64,000 bases of DNA, from the NCBI RefSeq assembly GCF_021043375.1, contig NZ_JAJNDV010000009.1:95045-159044 (forward strand), written 5' to 3'. The position numbers and the translations under genes are program-made. Positions 56,397-64,000 of this stretch are shown here, piece after piece (position 1 is the stretch's first letter; every line of letters starts with the position of its first letter). Below the pieces are notes generated by a model, which had not been told where the DNA came from, did not search any database, and saw only the letters and a list, made by a program, of their open reading frames with translations. Source of the DNA: Sphingomonas sp. IC-56 (GTDB lineage: Bacteria; Pseudomonadota; Alphaproteobacteria; Sphingomonadales; Sphingomonadaceae).

Positions 56397-56482
56397 CGTC
56401 ATCCCGGCCTTGAGCCGGGATCCCGCTGTCTTGCCCAGCAGACGAAGAAGCGGGACCCCGGCTCGAGGCCGGGGTGACGGAG
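56397..56482. repeat. Intergenic palindromic repeat, family C, copy 1
   Basis: About 86 bp: GTCATCCCGGCCTTGAGCCG (then GGATCCCGCT) at the left and GCGGGACCCCGGCTCGAGGC (then CGGGGTGAC) at the right, imperfectly complementary. It lies in the 415-bp gap between the divergent fabD and RcnB-like genes. A separate 9-bp hairpin, CCCCTCCCT/AGGGAGGGG, is at 56542-56562; nothing else is recognisable in the gap beyond promoter space. Confidence 0.75.
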
Positions 56483-56686
56483 ATAGGAACGTTGCCGCTT
56501 TCGCAGCCGTTGGGGCTCGCTTCGCTCGCTACCCACCCCCGCCCCTCCCTTGTAGGGAGGGGTGAAGAAGCGTTGCCGTTACAATTCGCGACCATTTCGC
56601 CGCTCCGCTGGGACGGGGCTGCGACAACCGGGTCCTATCTCTTGTTCAACGCCGCAGGACGCGGCGCGGTACAAAGGAATAGAGCC

Positions 56687-57082
56687 ATGAAGAAGTTTAT
56701 CCTGGGTCTGGTCGCCGCTTCGGTTGCAGCAACGCCGGTGATGGCAGCAGCCGCCCCGCAACGTCACACCGAAGTGCAGCGCACGGTCGTGAAGCAGCGC
56801 CCCAACGGCACCACGGTGGTGAAGCAGCGCGCGGTGCAGCAGCGCCAGGTCGTCCAGCAGCGTCAGTTTCAGCGGGCGCAGCAATACCGGACCAACTGGC
56901 GCAAGGGCGAGCGTTTCGACAACCGCTATGCCCGCAACTATCGCCAGATCGACTACCGCCAGTATCGTGGACTGAAGGCGCCGCCGCGCGGCTACCGTTA
57001 TGTCCAGTCGGGTAACGACGCGGTGCTGGTCGGGATCACCAGCGGGATCATCGCAGCGGTGTTCGGGAACCTGATCCGCTAA
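56687..57082 (+). CDS. RcnB-like secreted protein
   Basis: 131 residues: signal peptide (MKKFILGLVAASVAATPVMA), a Gln/Arg-rich low-complexity stretch (KQRAVQQRQVVQQRQFQRAQ) and the RcnB domain at the end (YRQYRGLKAPPRGYRYVQSG, then VGITSGIIAAVFGNLI). RcnB in E. coli is a periplasmic nickel/cobalt homeostasis protein; the sphingomonad versions are numerous and uncharacterised. ATG 56687 follows AAAGGAA. A terminator follows the gene. Confidence 0.85.
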   Translation: MKKFILGLVAASVAATPVMAAAAPQRHTEVQRTVVKQRPNGTTVVKQRAVQQRQVVQQRQFQRAQQYRTNWRKGERFDNRYARNYRQIDYRQYRGLKAPPRGYRYVQSGNDAVLVGITSGIIAAVFGNLIR

Positions 57083-57110
57083 GTCGTTGAGACCGATCAA
57101 GGATGAGCGA

Positions 57111-57136
57111 GACGGCGGGGCTTCGGCTCCGCCGTC
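57111..57136 (+). terminator. Hairpin terminator after the RcnB-like gene
   Basis: GACGGCGGGGC (57111-57121) pairs with GCTCCGCCGTC (57126-57136) around a TTCG tetraloop, with one G-T pair; the following sequence, CCTGTTT, is only weakly T-rich. Confidence 0.6.
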
Positions 57137-57230
57137 CCTGTTTCGGACGCCTTCAAGCGCCGCGGAGGGTGGAAACATGCCGGACTTGCGTGGTTAACGC
57201 CGTGCCAACCATTTTGCGAGTTCCCGAAGA

Positions 57231-57731
57231 TTGATCCGCTTGCCCTCCCCTCGTCCCTATTGGCTATTCGGCCTTGCCGCGCTTGGCGGTGGCGCAGCGA
57301 TGTTTCCGATGCTCAGCGACGCGAGCAGCAGCGGGCAAAGCACGCCCGCGTTTCTGGAGGCCGCGCAGCGGCGCCATGCGGCGGCGCATGACGAGCGGTT
57401 TCATACCCATCATCCCGGCAGCATCACCCTGGCCGAAGTGATCCAGGTCCAGCGGCAGCGGCGCGCGCTGAAGCCGGTCGAAGCGGCGGCGGGTGCTGTT
57501 GTGCCGGCTGTGGGTGGATGGGAAGCGCAGCTTGGCGCGTTCGGTAGTGCCGAGGCGGCGGAGCGGCAGCAGGCGCGGCTTCCTTCGCTGTCCTTGCCGG
57601 TGGCAGTGCATCGCGACGGAGGGCTGTTCCGGCTGAAGAGTGCCGCGGCTGGGGAGCCGGAAGTCGCCGAGGCGTTCTGCAGGGGTGCGGTGGCCGCCGG
57701 GTTCGATTGTTTCGTGCGGCGGCGGGTCTAG
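57231..57731 (+). CDS. SPOR-domain-like protein
   Basis: 166 residues. A short hydrophobic N-terminus (PYWLFGLAALGGGAAMFPML) could be a membrane anchor or signal; the C-terminal half looks like a SPOR domain (WEAQLGAFGSAEAAERQQAR, then VHRDGGLFRLKSAAAG and AVAAGFDCFVRR), which binds denuded septal peptidoglycan. The start is TTG 57231; no ATG keeps the hydrophobic segment. Moderate confidence because SPOR domains are short and divergent. Confidence 0.7.
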   Translation: MIRLPSPRPYWLFGLAALGGGAAMFPMLSDASSSGQSTPAFLEAAQRRHAAAHDERFHTHHPGSITLAEVIQVQRQRRALKPVEAAAGAVVPAVGGWEAQLGAFGSAEAAERQQARLPSLSLPVAVHRDGGLFRLKSAAAGEPEVAEAFCRGAVAAGFDCFVRRRV

Positions 57732-57737
57732 CCTTTC

Positions 57738-57816
57738 GTCACCCCGGCCTTGAGCCGGGATTCCGCTGCTTCTATCCAGAAGAAGAAGCGGGATCCCGGC
57801 TCAAGGCTGGAATGAC
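57738..57816. repeat. Intergenic palindromic repeat, family C, copy 2
   Basis: 79 bp: GTCACCCCGGCCTTGAGCCG (then GGATTCCGCT) and AGCGGGATCCCGGCTCAAGG (then CTGGAATGAC) are nearly complementary. Lies between the SPOR gene and rpsF, 180 bp before the latter. No gene is seen in 57732-57993. Confidence 0.75.
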
Positions 57817-57993
57817 GTGGGTGGAAAGTCCGGGTGCTCGGGCCTTGCTTTTTGCCGCGCTTGCCGGCATAGGCCGCGCAGCCGGGGTGGAGACGCTGTC
57901 TTCGCCCCTGCCTGCTTTTGACTACAAGACGACAGCCGGAGGGGCGTTGCACATGGGGTGCACGTCAGCGATCGGCCAACAGAAAGAGAATGC

Positions 57994-58389
57994 ATGGCTC
58001 TGTACGAGCACGTGTTCCTTGCGCGCCAGGATCTGGCACAGGCGCAGGTGGACGCACTGGCGGAAACCGCCACCAAGATCATCCAGGACAATAACGGCCG
58101 CGTCGTGAAGACGGAGAGCTGGGGTCTTCGTTCGCTCGCCTATCGCATCGCGAAGAACCGCAAGGCGCACTACGTCATGCTCGAAATCGACGCACCGGGT
58201 TCGGTGATCGCCGAGCTGGAGCGCCAGACGCAGATCAACGAAGACGTGATCCGCTACATGACCGTCAAGGTTGACGGCCATGAAGAAGGTCCGACCGTGA
58301 TGATGCGCAAGGGCCAGGAGCGCGAGCGTGGCCGTGGCCGTCGTGACCGCGACGAAGGTGGCAACACCGGTTTCGGTGGCGGCGAGTAA
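57994..58389 (+). CDS. rpsF: 30S ribosomal protein S6
   Basis: 131 residues; S6 fold with [40 protein letters not shown] and [14 protein letters not shown]. The tail is Arg/Gly rich ([20 protein letters not shown]), longer than the roughly 95 residues of the conserved domain. ATG 57994 follows AAAGAGAATGC. First of the rpsF-rpsR-rplI set. Confidence 0.96.
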   Translation: MALYEHVFLARQDLAQAQVDALAETATKIIQDNNGRVVKTESWGLRSLAYRIAKNRKAHYVMLEIDAPGSVIAELERQTQINEDVIRYMTVKVDGHEEGPTVMMRKGQERERGRGRRDRDEGGNTGFGGGE

Positions 58390-58404
58390 GGAGCTTAGAG
58401 AAAC

Positions 58405-58629
58405 ATGGCACGTCCCTTTTTCCGCCGTCGCAAGAGCTGCCCCTTCTCCGCGAAGGACGCTCCCCGGATCGACTATAAGGATGTCCGTCTGCTCCAGGGC
58501 TTCGTGTCCGAGCGCGGCAAGATCGTCCCGTCGCGCATCACTTCGGTGAGCGCAAAGAAGCAGCGCGAGCTGGCCCAGGCCATCAAGCGCGCCCGTCACC
58601 TGGGCCTGCTGCCCTACATCGTTAAGTAA
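58405..58629 (+). CDS. rpsR: 30S ribosomal protein S18
   Basis: 74 residues, normal for the family: [40 protein letters not shown] and [16 protein letters not shown]. 15 bp after rpsF; its protein pairs with S6 on the platform of the 30S subunit. The Cys in KSCPF is consistent with the cysteine-containing S18 form. Confidence 0.97.
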   Translation: MARPFFRRRKSCPFSAKDAPRIDYKDVRLLQGFVSERGKIVPSRITSVSAKKQRELAQAIKRARHLGLLPYIVK

Positions 58630-58641
58630 GGAGCAGAGACC

Positions 58642-59238
58642 ATGGAAGTCATCCTGCTGGAGCGCATCGAAAAGCTCGGCGTCATCGGCGACGTCGTGAA
58701 GGTGAAGGACGGGTTCGCCCGTAACTTCCTGCTCCCGAACAAGAAGGCGCTGCGTTCGAACGCAGCTAACCTGAAGGTGTTCGAAGCCAACCGTGCGCGA
58801 ATCGAATCCGACAACGCGGCACGCCGCGCTGACGCCGAGAAGGAAGCCGGCAACTTCAACGACACTTCGGTGACGCTGATCCGCCAGGCCTCCAACACCG
58901 GCCAGCTGTACGGTTCGGTCGCGGTTCGCGATCTGGTCGACGCGCTTGTCGCCGACGGCCACAAGGTCATTAAGTCGCAGGTCGTCCTGGACAAGCCGAT
59001 CAAGTCGATCGGCGTGTACCAGGTGCGCGTTGCGCTGCACCCTGAAGTCGCGGTGACCGTGAAGGTCAACGTCGCACGCTCGCCGGAAGAGGCCGAGATG
59101 CAGGCACAGGGCGTGGACGTGATGTCGGCAATGTTCGAAAAGGACGAAGCCGGCTTCACCGAGGATTACGATCCCAACGCCGAGCCCGGCGCATCCGCCG
59201 AGGTCCGCGAGGAGCAGGCCGAGGGCGACAACGCCTGA
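58642..59238 (+). CDS. rplI: 50S ribosomal protein L9
   Basis: 198 residues. The N-terminal domain (MEVILLERIEKLGVIGDVVK, then DGFARNFLLPNKKAL) is the conserved rRNA-binding part; the C-terminal domain and an acidic tail (DPNAEPGASAEVREEQAEGD) make it longer than the usual 150 residues. Ends the ribosomal operon; a strong terminator follows. Confidence 0.96.
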   Translation: MEVILLERIEKLGVIGDVVKVKDGFARNFLLPNKKALRSNAANLKVFEANRARIESDNAARRADAEKEAGNFNDTSVTLIRQASNTGQLYGSVAVRDLVDALVADGHKVIKSQVVLDKPIKSIGVYQVRVALHPEVAVTVKVNVARSPEEAEMQAQGVDVMSAMFEKDEAGFTEDYDPNAEPGASAEVREEQAEGDNA

Positions 59239-59264
59239 AGCCAGCGACTACGCTGGACACACAG

Positions 59265-59300
59265 AAAGGGCCGCTCCGGAATGCCGGGGCGGCCCTTTTT
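59265..59300 (+). terminator. Intrinsic terminator of the rpsF-rpsR-rplI operon
   Basis: A stem of about 15 bp: AAAGGGCCGC (59265-59274) with GCGGCCCTTT (59289-59298), extended inside by CCGG/CCGG, followed by a T-run. Confidence 0.9.
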
Positions 59301-59321
59301 GCGTTTGGGCGTTCCGCAAAC

Positions 59322-59351
59322 AAAAAGGCCGCCGGTGAGGGCGGCCCTTTT
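59322..59351. terminator. Bidirectional terminator between rplI and the small minus-strand ORF
   Basis: AAAAAGGCCGCC and GGCGGCCCTTTT pair around GGTGAG; the T-run exists on both strands. On the minus strand it lies 28 bp beyond the stop of the 25-residue reading frame. Confidence 0.7.
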
Positions 59352-59378
59352 GCGGGAGTGACGCTGGAGAACTGCTGG

Positions 59379-59456
59379 TCAGGGGCACGTGACGCACGCG
59401 CCGATCACGGCAGCGAGTGGTATCAGGGCGAAAACGACGGGAACAACCTTGCTCAT
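59379..59456 (-). CDS. Possible 25-residue hydrophobic peptide
   Basis: Reads MSKVVPVVFALIPLAAVIG then ACVTCP. A single hydrophobic helix followed by a CxxC end; LAAVIGAC might act as a lipobox. ATG 59456 has AAGG nine bases upstream, and a terminator lies just after the stop. It is the only reading frame I can support in the 333-bp gap between rplI and the CAP gene. Short length makes chance occurrence possible. Confidence 0.4.
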   Translation of the reverse strand: MSKVVPVVFALIPLAAVIGACVTCP

Positions 59457-59571
59457 CACACCAAGCCTTGCGTAGAAGTTACCGTGCAGAACGAGTGGTT
59501 TGCGAGAAGGTTGCAGGCGGATGAACCTCCTGTTCCGGCGCGGTTCACGGGGACGGAGGGATTAGCGCGGC

Positions 59572-60174
59572 GTGCTTGCTTTGCTGTTGCCGATCGCGCT
59601 TGCGGCCCCTGCACCGCCGCCCTCGCTGGAGCAGGCGATCCTCCTTGAGCTGAACTTCGCGCGCACCGAGCCGCGGCGCTATGCGCAGACGCTGCGAGCG
59701 TATCGGCGCTATTTCAGGGGGCGCGTGGTCTACACCCCCAACCGTCCAGCCGGGATCCGCACGGGCGAAGGGACGAAGGCGGTGGACGAGGCGATTGAAT
59801 TCCTGGAGCGTCAGGCCGTCACGCCGCCGCTGGCCGACGCGCCGCTGCTGACACGAGCGGCGGGGGTGCATGTCACCGAGCAGGGGCCGCGCGGCGAGAC
59901 GGGGCACCGCTCGCGCGACGGCGCCGATCCGCGTGACCGCGTACAGCGACTGGGTGGCGGCAACTATGTCGCGGAGACGATCACTTATGGCCCCGACACC
60001 GCCGCCGAAGTGGTGCGCCAGCTGATCGTCGACGACAAGGTGCCGAGCCGCGGCCACCGCCGCACCGTCTTCGCCGCCGAGATGCGTTTCGCCGGGGCCA
60101 AGTGCGGGCCGCACAAGGTGTATGGCACGATGTGCGTGGTGGAATATGCCCGCACCCCGAGCGGGCGCTACTGA
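59572..60174 (+). CDS. Secreted CAP-domain (SCP/PR1) protein
   Basis: 200 residues: signal peptide (MLALLLPIALAAPA), then the CAP domain with LLELNFARTEPRRYAQTL, the first His in AAGVHVTEQ, GHRSRDGADP and AETITYG, and the closing GHRRTVFAAEMRFAGAKCG. The CAP fold binds metals or lipids in eukaryotes; the bacterial role is unknown. GTG start at 59572 follows GGAGGG. Converges on mutL, ending three bases before its stop. Confidence 0.87.
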   Translation: MLALLLPIALAAPAPPPSLEQAILLELNFARTEPRRYAQTLRAYRRYFRGRVVYTPNRPAGIRTGEGTKAVDEAIEFLERQAVTPPLADAPLLTRAAGVHVTEQGPRGETGHRSRDGADPRDRVQRLGGGNYVAETITYGPDTAAEVVRQLIVDDKVPSRGHRRTVFAAEMRFAGAKCGPHKVYGTMCVVEYARTPSGRY

Positions 60175-60177
60175 GGC

Positions 60178-61932
60178 TTATTTCCGCCCGAACAGCTTCT
60201 CGATATCGCCATGCGCGAGCTTCACCCAGGTGGGGCGGCCATGGTTGCACTGGCCCGAATGAGGCGTGACTTCCATCTCGCGGAGGAGCGCGTTCATTTC
60301 GGCGACCGACAGGATCCGGCCGGCACGGACCGAACCATGGCAGGCCATGGTGGCCGCGACATGGTCGAGGCGTTCCTTTAGGGACAGCGCCTCGTCAAAG
60401 CCGGCGAGTTCGTCGGCCAGATCGGTGACCAGGCCGTGGATGTCCCCCTGCCCTAGCAGCGCCGGCGTGGCGCGGACCAGCATCGCCCGCGGGCCGAAGC
60501 GCTCCAGCTCTAAACCAAACTCGGCGAGTTCTGCGGTGCGCGCTTCGAGGCGGTCGCAAGCGGGCTCGTCGAGTTCGACCACTTCGGGCAGGAGCAGCGC
60601 CTGGGACGCGACGCCCCCGCCCTGCACCGCCCGCCGCATGCGTTCGAGAACGAGGCGTTCATGGGCGGCGTGCTGGTCGACCAGCACCAGGCCATCGGCG
60701 GCTTCGGCGACGATATAGGTCTTTGCGACCTGGCCGCGCGCGACGCCCAGCGGGAAGTCAGTGCTGGCGGGTACCGGTGCGGCGGCGGGCTCGGCTCGTG
60801 CCTGGGGCGGCGGCGAGAAGAAGGTTGGGCGGGATTCATGGACCGCACCCGAATAGCGCGTCATCGGCTCGTAAACCGGTGCGGCTGGCTGCACCGGCTC
60901 GGGCGTCCACATCGCAAGCGCCGCTTCGCTGGGCCGTTGCACGCTGCGATGGCCAGCTTCGTCGAGCGCGCGGCGCAGGCCGCTGACGATCAGCCCGCGG
61001 GCAAGCGCGGGATCGCGGAAGCGCACCTCGGTCTTGGCCGGATGGACATTAACATCGACCTGGTCGGCAGGAACGTCGAGGAACAGCGCCAGCACCGGGT
61101 GGCGGTCGCGCGGCAGCATTTCGGCATAGGCGCCGCGCACCGCGCCGACGAGCAGCCGGTCCTTTACCGGCCGCCCGTTGACAAAGAGGTACTGATGGTC
61201 GGCCACCCCGCGATTGAAGGTCGGGATCGCCGCCACCCCGCCGAGCACGAGCCCCTCGCGCTCGAAGTTGATCGCGACGCTGTTGTTGGCGAGTTCGCGG
61301 TCAGTGAGCGCGGCCACACGCTGCGGCCGGTTCTCGCCGCCCTGGACCGAGAGCACGCGGCGCCCATCATGCTCCATCGAAAAGGCAAGGTCCGGACGCG
61401 CCATCGCAAGCCGCTTCACCACGTCCATGGCCGCGGCGAACTCGGCGCGGGTGGAGCGCAGGAACTTGCGGCGGGCGGGCACGCGGGCGAACAATTGCTC
61501 GACGCGGACGCGAGTCCCCGGGGGCAGCGCGGCGGGCCCTTCTTCCACACGCTCGCCATTATCTACGGTGAGTGCCCAGCCATCGGCGCCGCGCACCCGA
61601 CTCTCCAGCGACAGCCGCGCGACGCTGGCGATCGAGGGCAACGCCTCGCCGCGAAATCCCAACGTCGTAACTTGGTCGATCGCGTCGTCGGGCAGCTTGG
61701 AGGTGGCGTGCCGTTCCAGCGCCAACGCCATTTCGGCCGCGTTCATGCCGCAGCCGTCGTCGATAACTTCGATCAATTCTGTACCACCTGCGGCGAGCCG
61801 AATGGCGATGCGGGTTGCACCCGCGTCGATGGCGTTTTCGACCAGTTCCTTGAGCGCCGAAGCGGGGCGTTCGACCACTTCTCCGGCGGCAATCCGGTTG
61901 ACAAGATGCTCGGGCAGACGGCGTATTGACAT
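60178..61932 (-). CDS. mutL: DNA mismatch repair protein MutL
   Basis: 584 residues. N-terminal GHKL ATPase (ELVENAIDAGAT, VIDDGCGM, TLGFRGEALPSIA), a central linker rich in Pro/Ala, and a C-terminal domain carrying DQHAAHERLVLERM, the endonuclease motif found in MutL of bacteria lacking MutH, and MACHGSVRAG. Together these indicate a nicking MutL. ATG 61932. Divergent from mreB over about 150 bp. Confidence 0.95.
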   Translation of the reverse strand: MSIRRLPEHLVNRIAAGEVVERPASALKELVENAIDAGATRIAIRLAAGGTELIEVIDDGCGMNAAEMALALERHATSKLPDDAIDQVTTLGFRGEALPSIASVARLSLESRVRGADGWALTVDNGERVEEGPAALPPGTRVRVEQLFARVPARRKFLRSTRAEFAAAMDVVKRLAMARPDLAFSMEHDGRRVLSVQGGENRPQRVAALTDRELANNSVAINFEREGLVLGGVAAIPTFNRGVADHQYLFVNGRPVKDRLLVGAVRGAYAEMLPRDRHPVLALFLDVPADQVDVNVHPAKTEVRFRDPALARGLIVSGLRRALDEAGHRSVQRPSEAALAMWTPEPVQPAAPVYEPMTRYSGAVHESRPTFFSPPPQARAEPAAAPVPASTDFPLGVARGQVAKTYIVAEAADGLVLVDQHAAHERLVLERMRRAVQGGGVASQALLLPEVVELDEPACDRLEARTAELAEFGLELERFGPRAMLVRATPALLGQGDIHGLVTDLADELAGFDEALSLKERLDHVAATMACHGSVRAGRILSVAEMNALLREMEVTPHSGQCNHGRPTWVKLAHGDIEKLFGRK

Positions 61933-62033
61933 GGCTAACCGTCTAGCCCAACGGAAGGCATCCCGCGACCCGCAAGCGCATGCACCGAGGTGGATTTCAC
62001 GATCCCCCCGGAAGGGTCCGGACTAGAATCTAA

Positions 62034-63122
<1,089 letters not shown>

Positions 63123-63141
63123 TCAGGGAGGTCCGAGGCAC

Positions 63142-64000
63142 ATGGCGCCGCCAGGTAACCGGCGCCCGGGCTTCTCGCGGCGCGCGCAGTACGGGCTTTT
63201 CCTCACCTATGTCGGTGCGATCAGCGGCGCATTGATCGGAGGCGTGCTGTTGCTGCTGTCCGCTTTCGATCCGCCCGCCTTTGCCGCGCTGCGCCGCACT
63301 GTCGCTGAAGTGACCACGCCGGTCTCTTCGGGGCTGGCGGTGGCGAGCGACGGCGTCGCGGGCGTGCCGGCGGCGATCGGCAGCTATTTCGCAGTGCATT
63401 CGGAGAATGCCCGCTTGAAGCAGCAGCTGGCCGACGAACGCCGGCTCGTCACCCGCGCTCAGACCCTGATCCGTGAAAACGGCAAGCTGCGCGGCCTGCT
63501 CAAGCTGCGCGACGTGGGCAACGACATCGTTGTGACCGCCCGCCTGGTCAATAGCTCGGCGACCAGCACGCGCCGCTATGCGACGCTCAACGCAGGCAGC
63601 TGGCAGGGCGTGCAGCGTGGACAGCCGGTGCGTGAGGCCGGCGGACTGGTCGGCCAGGTAATCGAAACCGGTCCGAACACCGCCCGCGTGCTGCTGATCG
63701 TCGACGCAGACAGCATCGTGCCGGTGCGCCGCACCCGCGACGGGCTTCCCGCGATTGCGGCGGGCCGCGGCGACGGTCTGATCGAGATTCGCTCGGCCGG
63801 CGCTGCCGCCATGGTCTTCCGTCCCGGCGACGCCTTTGTGACCTCGGGCACGGGCGGCATCTTCCCGCCCGACGTGCCGGTGGCGCATGTGGTCAAGCCC
63901 GGGCGCGACATTGCGGTAGCCGAGCCGGCCGCCAACCCGAGCGCGCTCGACTTCGCGATCGTGCAGCCGAGCTTCCTACCACCGCCCCCCCCTGCCCCGA
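63142..64000 (+). CDS. mreC: Rod shape-determining protein MreC (3' end outside window)
   Basis: Open through the window edge, 286 residues seen. Basic cytosolic start (NRRPGFSRRAQYG), one membrane helix (about 15-40), coiled coil with ENARLKQQLADERRL (about 93-107) and the beta-rich periplasmic domain (TARLVNSSATSTRRYATLNA, then GLVGQVIETGPNTARVLLI). Scaffold of the elongasome, partner of MreB and MreD. The final residues are a Pro-rich stretch. Confidence 0.93.
   Translation, partial: MAPPGNRRPGFSRRAQYGLFLTYVGAISGALIGGVLLLLSAFDPPAFAALRRTVAEVTTPVSSGLAVASDGVAGVPAAIGSYFAVHSENARLKQQLADERRLVTRAQTLIRENGKLRGLLKLRDVGNDIVVTARLVNSSATSTRRYATLNAGSWQGVQRGQPVREAGGLVGQVIETGPNTARVLLIVDADSIVPVRRTRDGLPAIAAGRGDGLIEIRSAGAAAMVFRPGDAFVTSGTGGIFPPDVPVAHVVKPGRDIAVAEPAANPSALDFAIVQPSFLPPPPPAP

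Noticed and set aside
57930..57993. Possible S6:S18-binding leader before rpsF (TGCAC...GTGCA hairpin)
   Set aside because: A small hairpin exists but I could not fit the conserved CCG bulge and loop; left unannotated.

Overview
The window is GC-rich chromosomal DNA from an alphaproteobacterium, most likely a Sphingomonas-type sphingomonad. The reasons are the chvI-chvG-hprK-rapZ-EIIA-HPr cluster, the Entner-Doudoroff set zwf-pgl-edd-glk-eda, an RcnB-like secreted protein, an isolated TonB-dependent receptor, and MreB/MreC next to mutL. Nearly all of it is densely packed core genome; many neighbours overlap by 4 bp (ATGA). There is no prophage, CRISPR array, rRNA or tRNA that I can support.

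Layout. 0-7 kb: dctA, then an envelope-stress two-component system running into the PTS-like regulatory genes, a TrmH-type RNA methylase and a META-domain protein. 7.7-21 kb: leftward rmuC, def and recR, diverging from fmt-truA; then leftward rlmD-like, nnr, a lipoprotein gene, ilvD, an N-formylglutamate amidohydrolase, a crotonase, ispE and ETF-QO. 21-28.4 kb: rightward UDG-like gene, slt, moaB, a radical SAM gene and an M1 aminopeptidase, with a leftward VOC gene inside. 28.6-40.2 kb: leftward acyl-CoA ligase, dnaE, gpx-lolD-lolC/E and a TonB receptor; the long intergenic region at 37.0-37.8 kb holds a candidate structured RNA. 40.4-45 kb: hsp20 behind a probable RNA thermometer, pyrG, secG, a MarR-like regulator, an SH3-only gene and argC. 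45-50.8 kb: Entner-Doudoroff operon. 50.8-56.3 kb: leftward mltG, fabF, acpP, a secreted protein gene, fabG and fabD, with a GxxExxY gene bounded by 23-bp inverted repeats between fabG and fabD. 56.7-64 kb: RcnB-like and SPOR genes, rpsF-rpsR-rplI, a possible 25-residue peptide gene, a CAP-domain gene, mutL, mreB and the start of mreC.

The genes supply basic functions: sugar catabolism through 6-phosphogluconate, fatty-acid synthesis, lipoprotein export, cell shape and murein turnover, translation and DNA repair. ChvG/ChvI, RapZ and the EIIA/HPr pair form a regulatory block linking envelope state and carbon/nitrogen status.

Most worth a second look: (i) an HPr kinase homologue without a recognisable P-loop beside an HPr that keeps both phosphorylation sites; (ii) the GxxExxY gene in an apparent 437-bp inverted-repeat cassette inside the fab cluster; (iii) a candidate small RNA with two GCGA-tetraloop hairpins and an intrinsic terminator; (iv) a ROSE-like thermometer before hsp20; (v) a cysteine-free UDG-family protein; (vi) a crotonase lacking both catalytic glutamates; (vii) three families of long intergenic palindromes. 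All calls come from reading the sequence; no database search was run.
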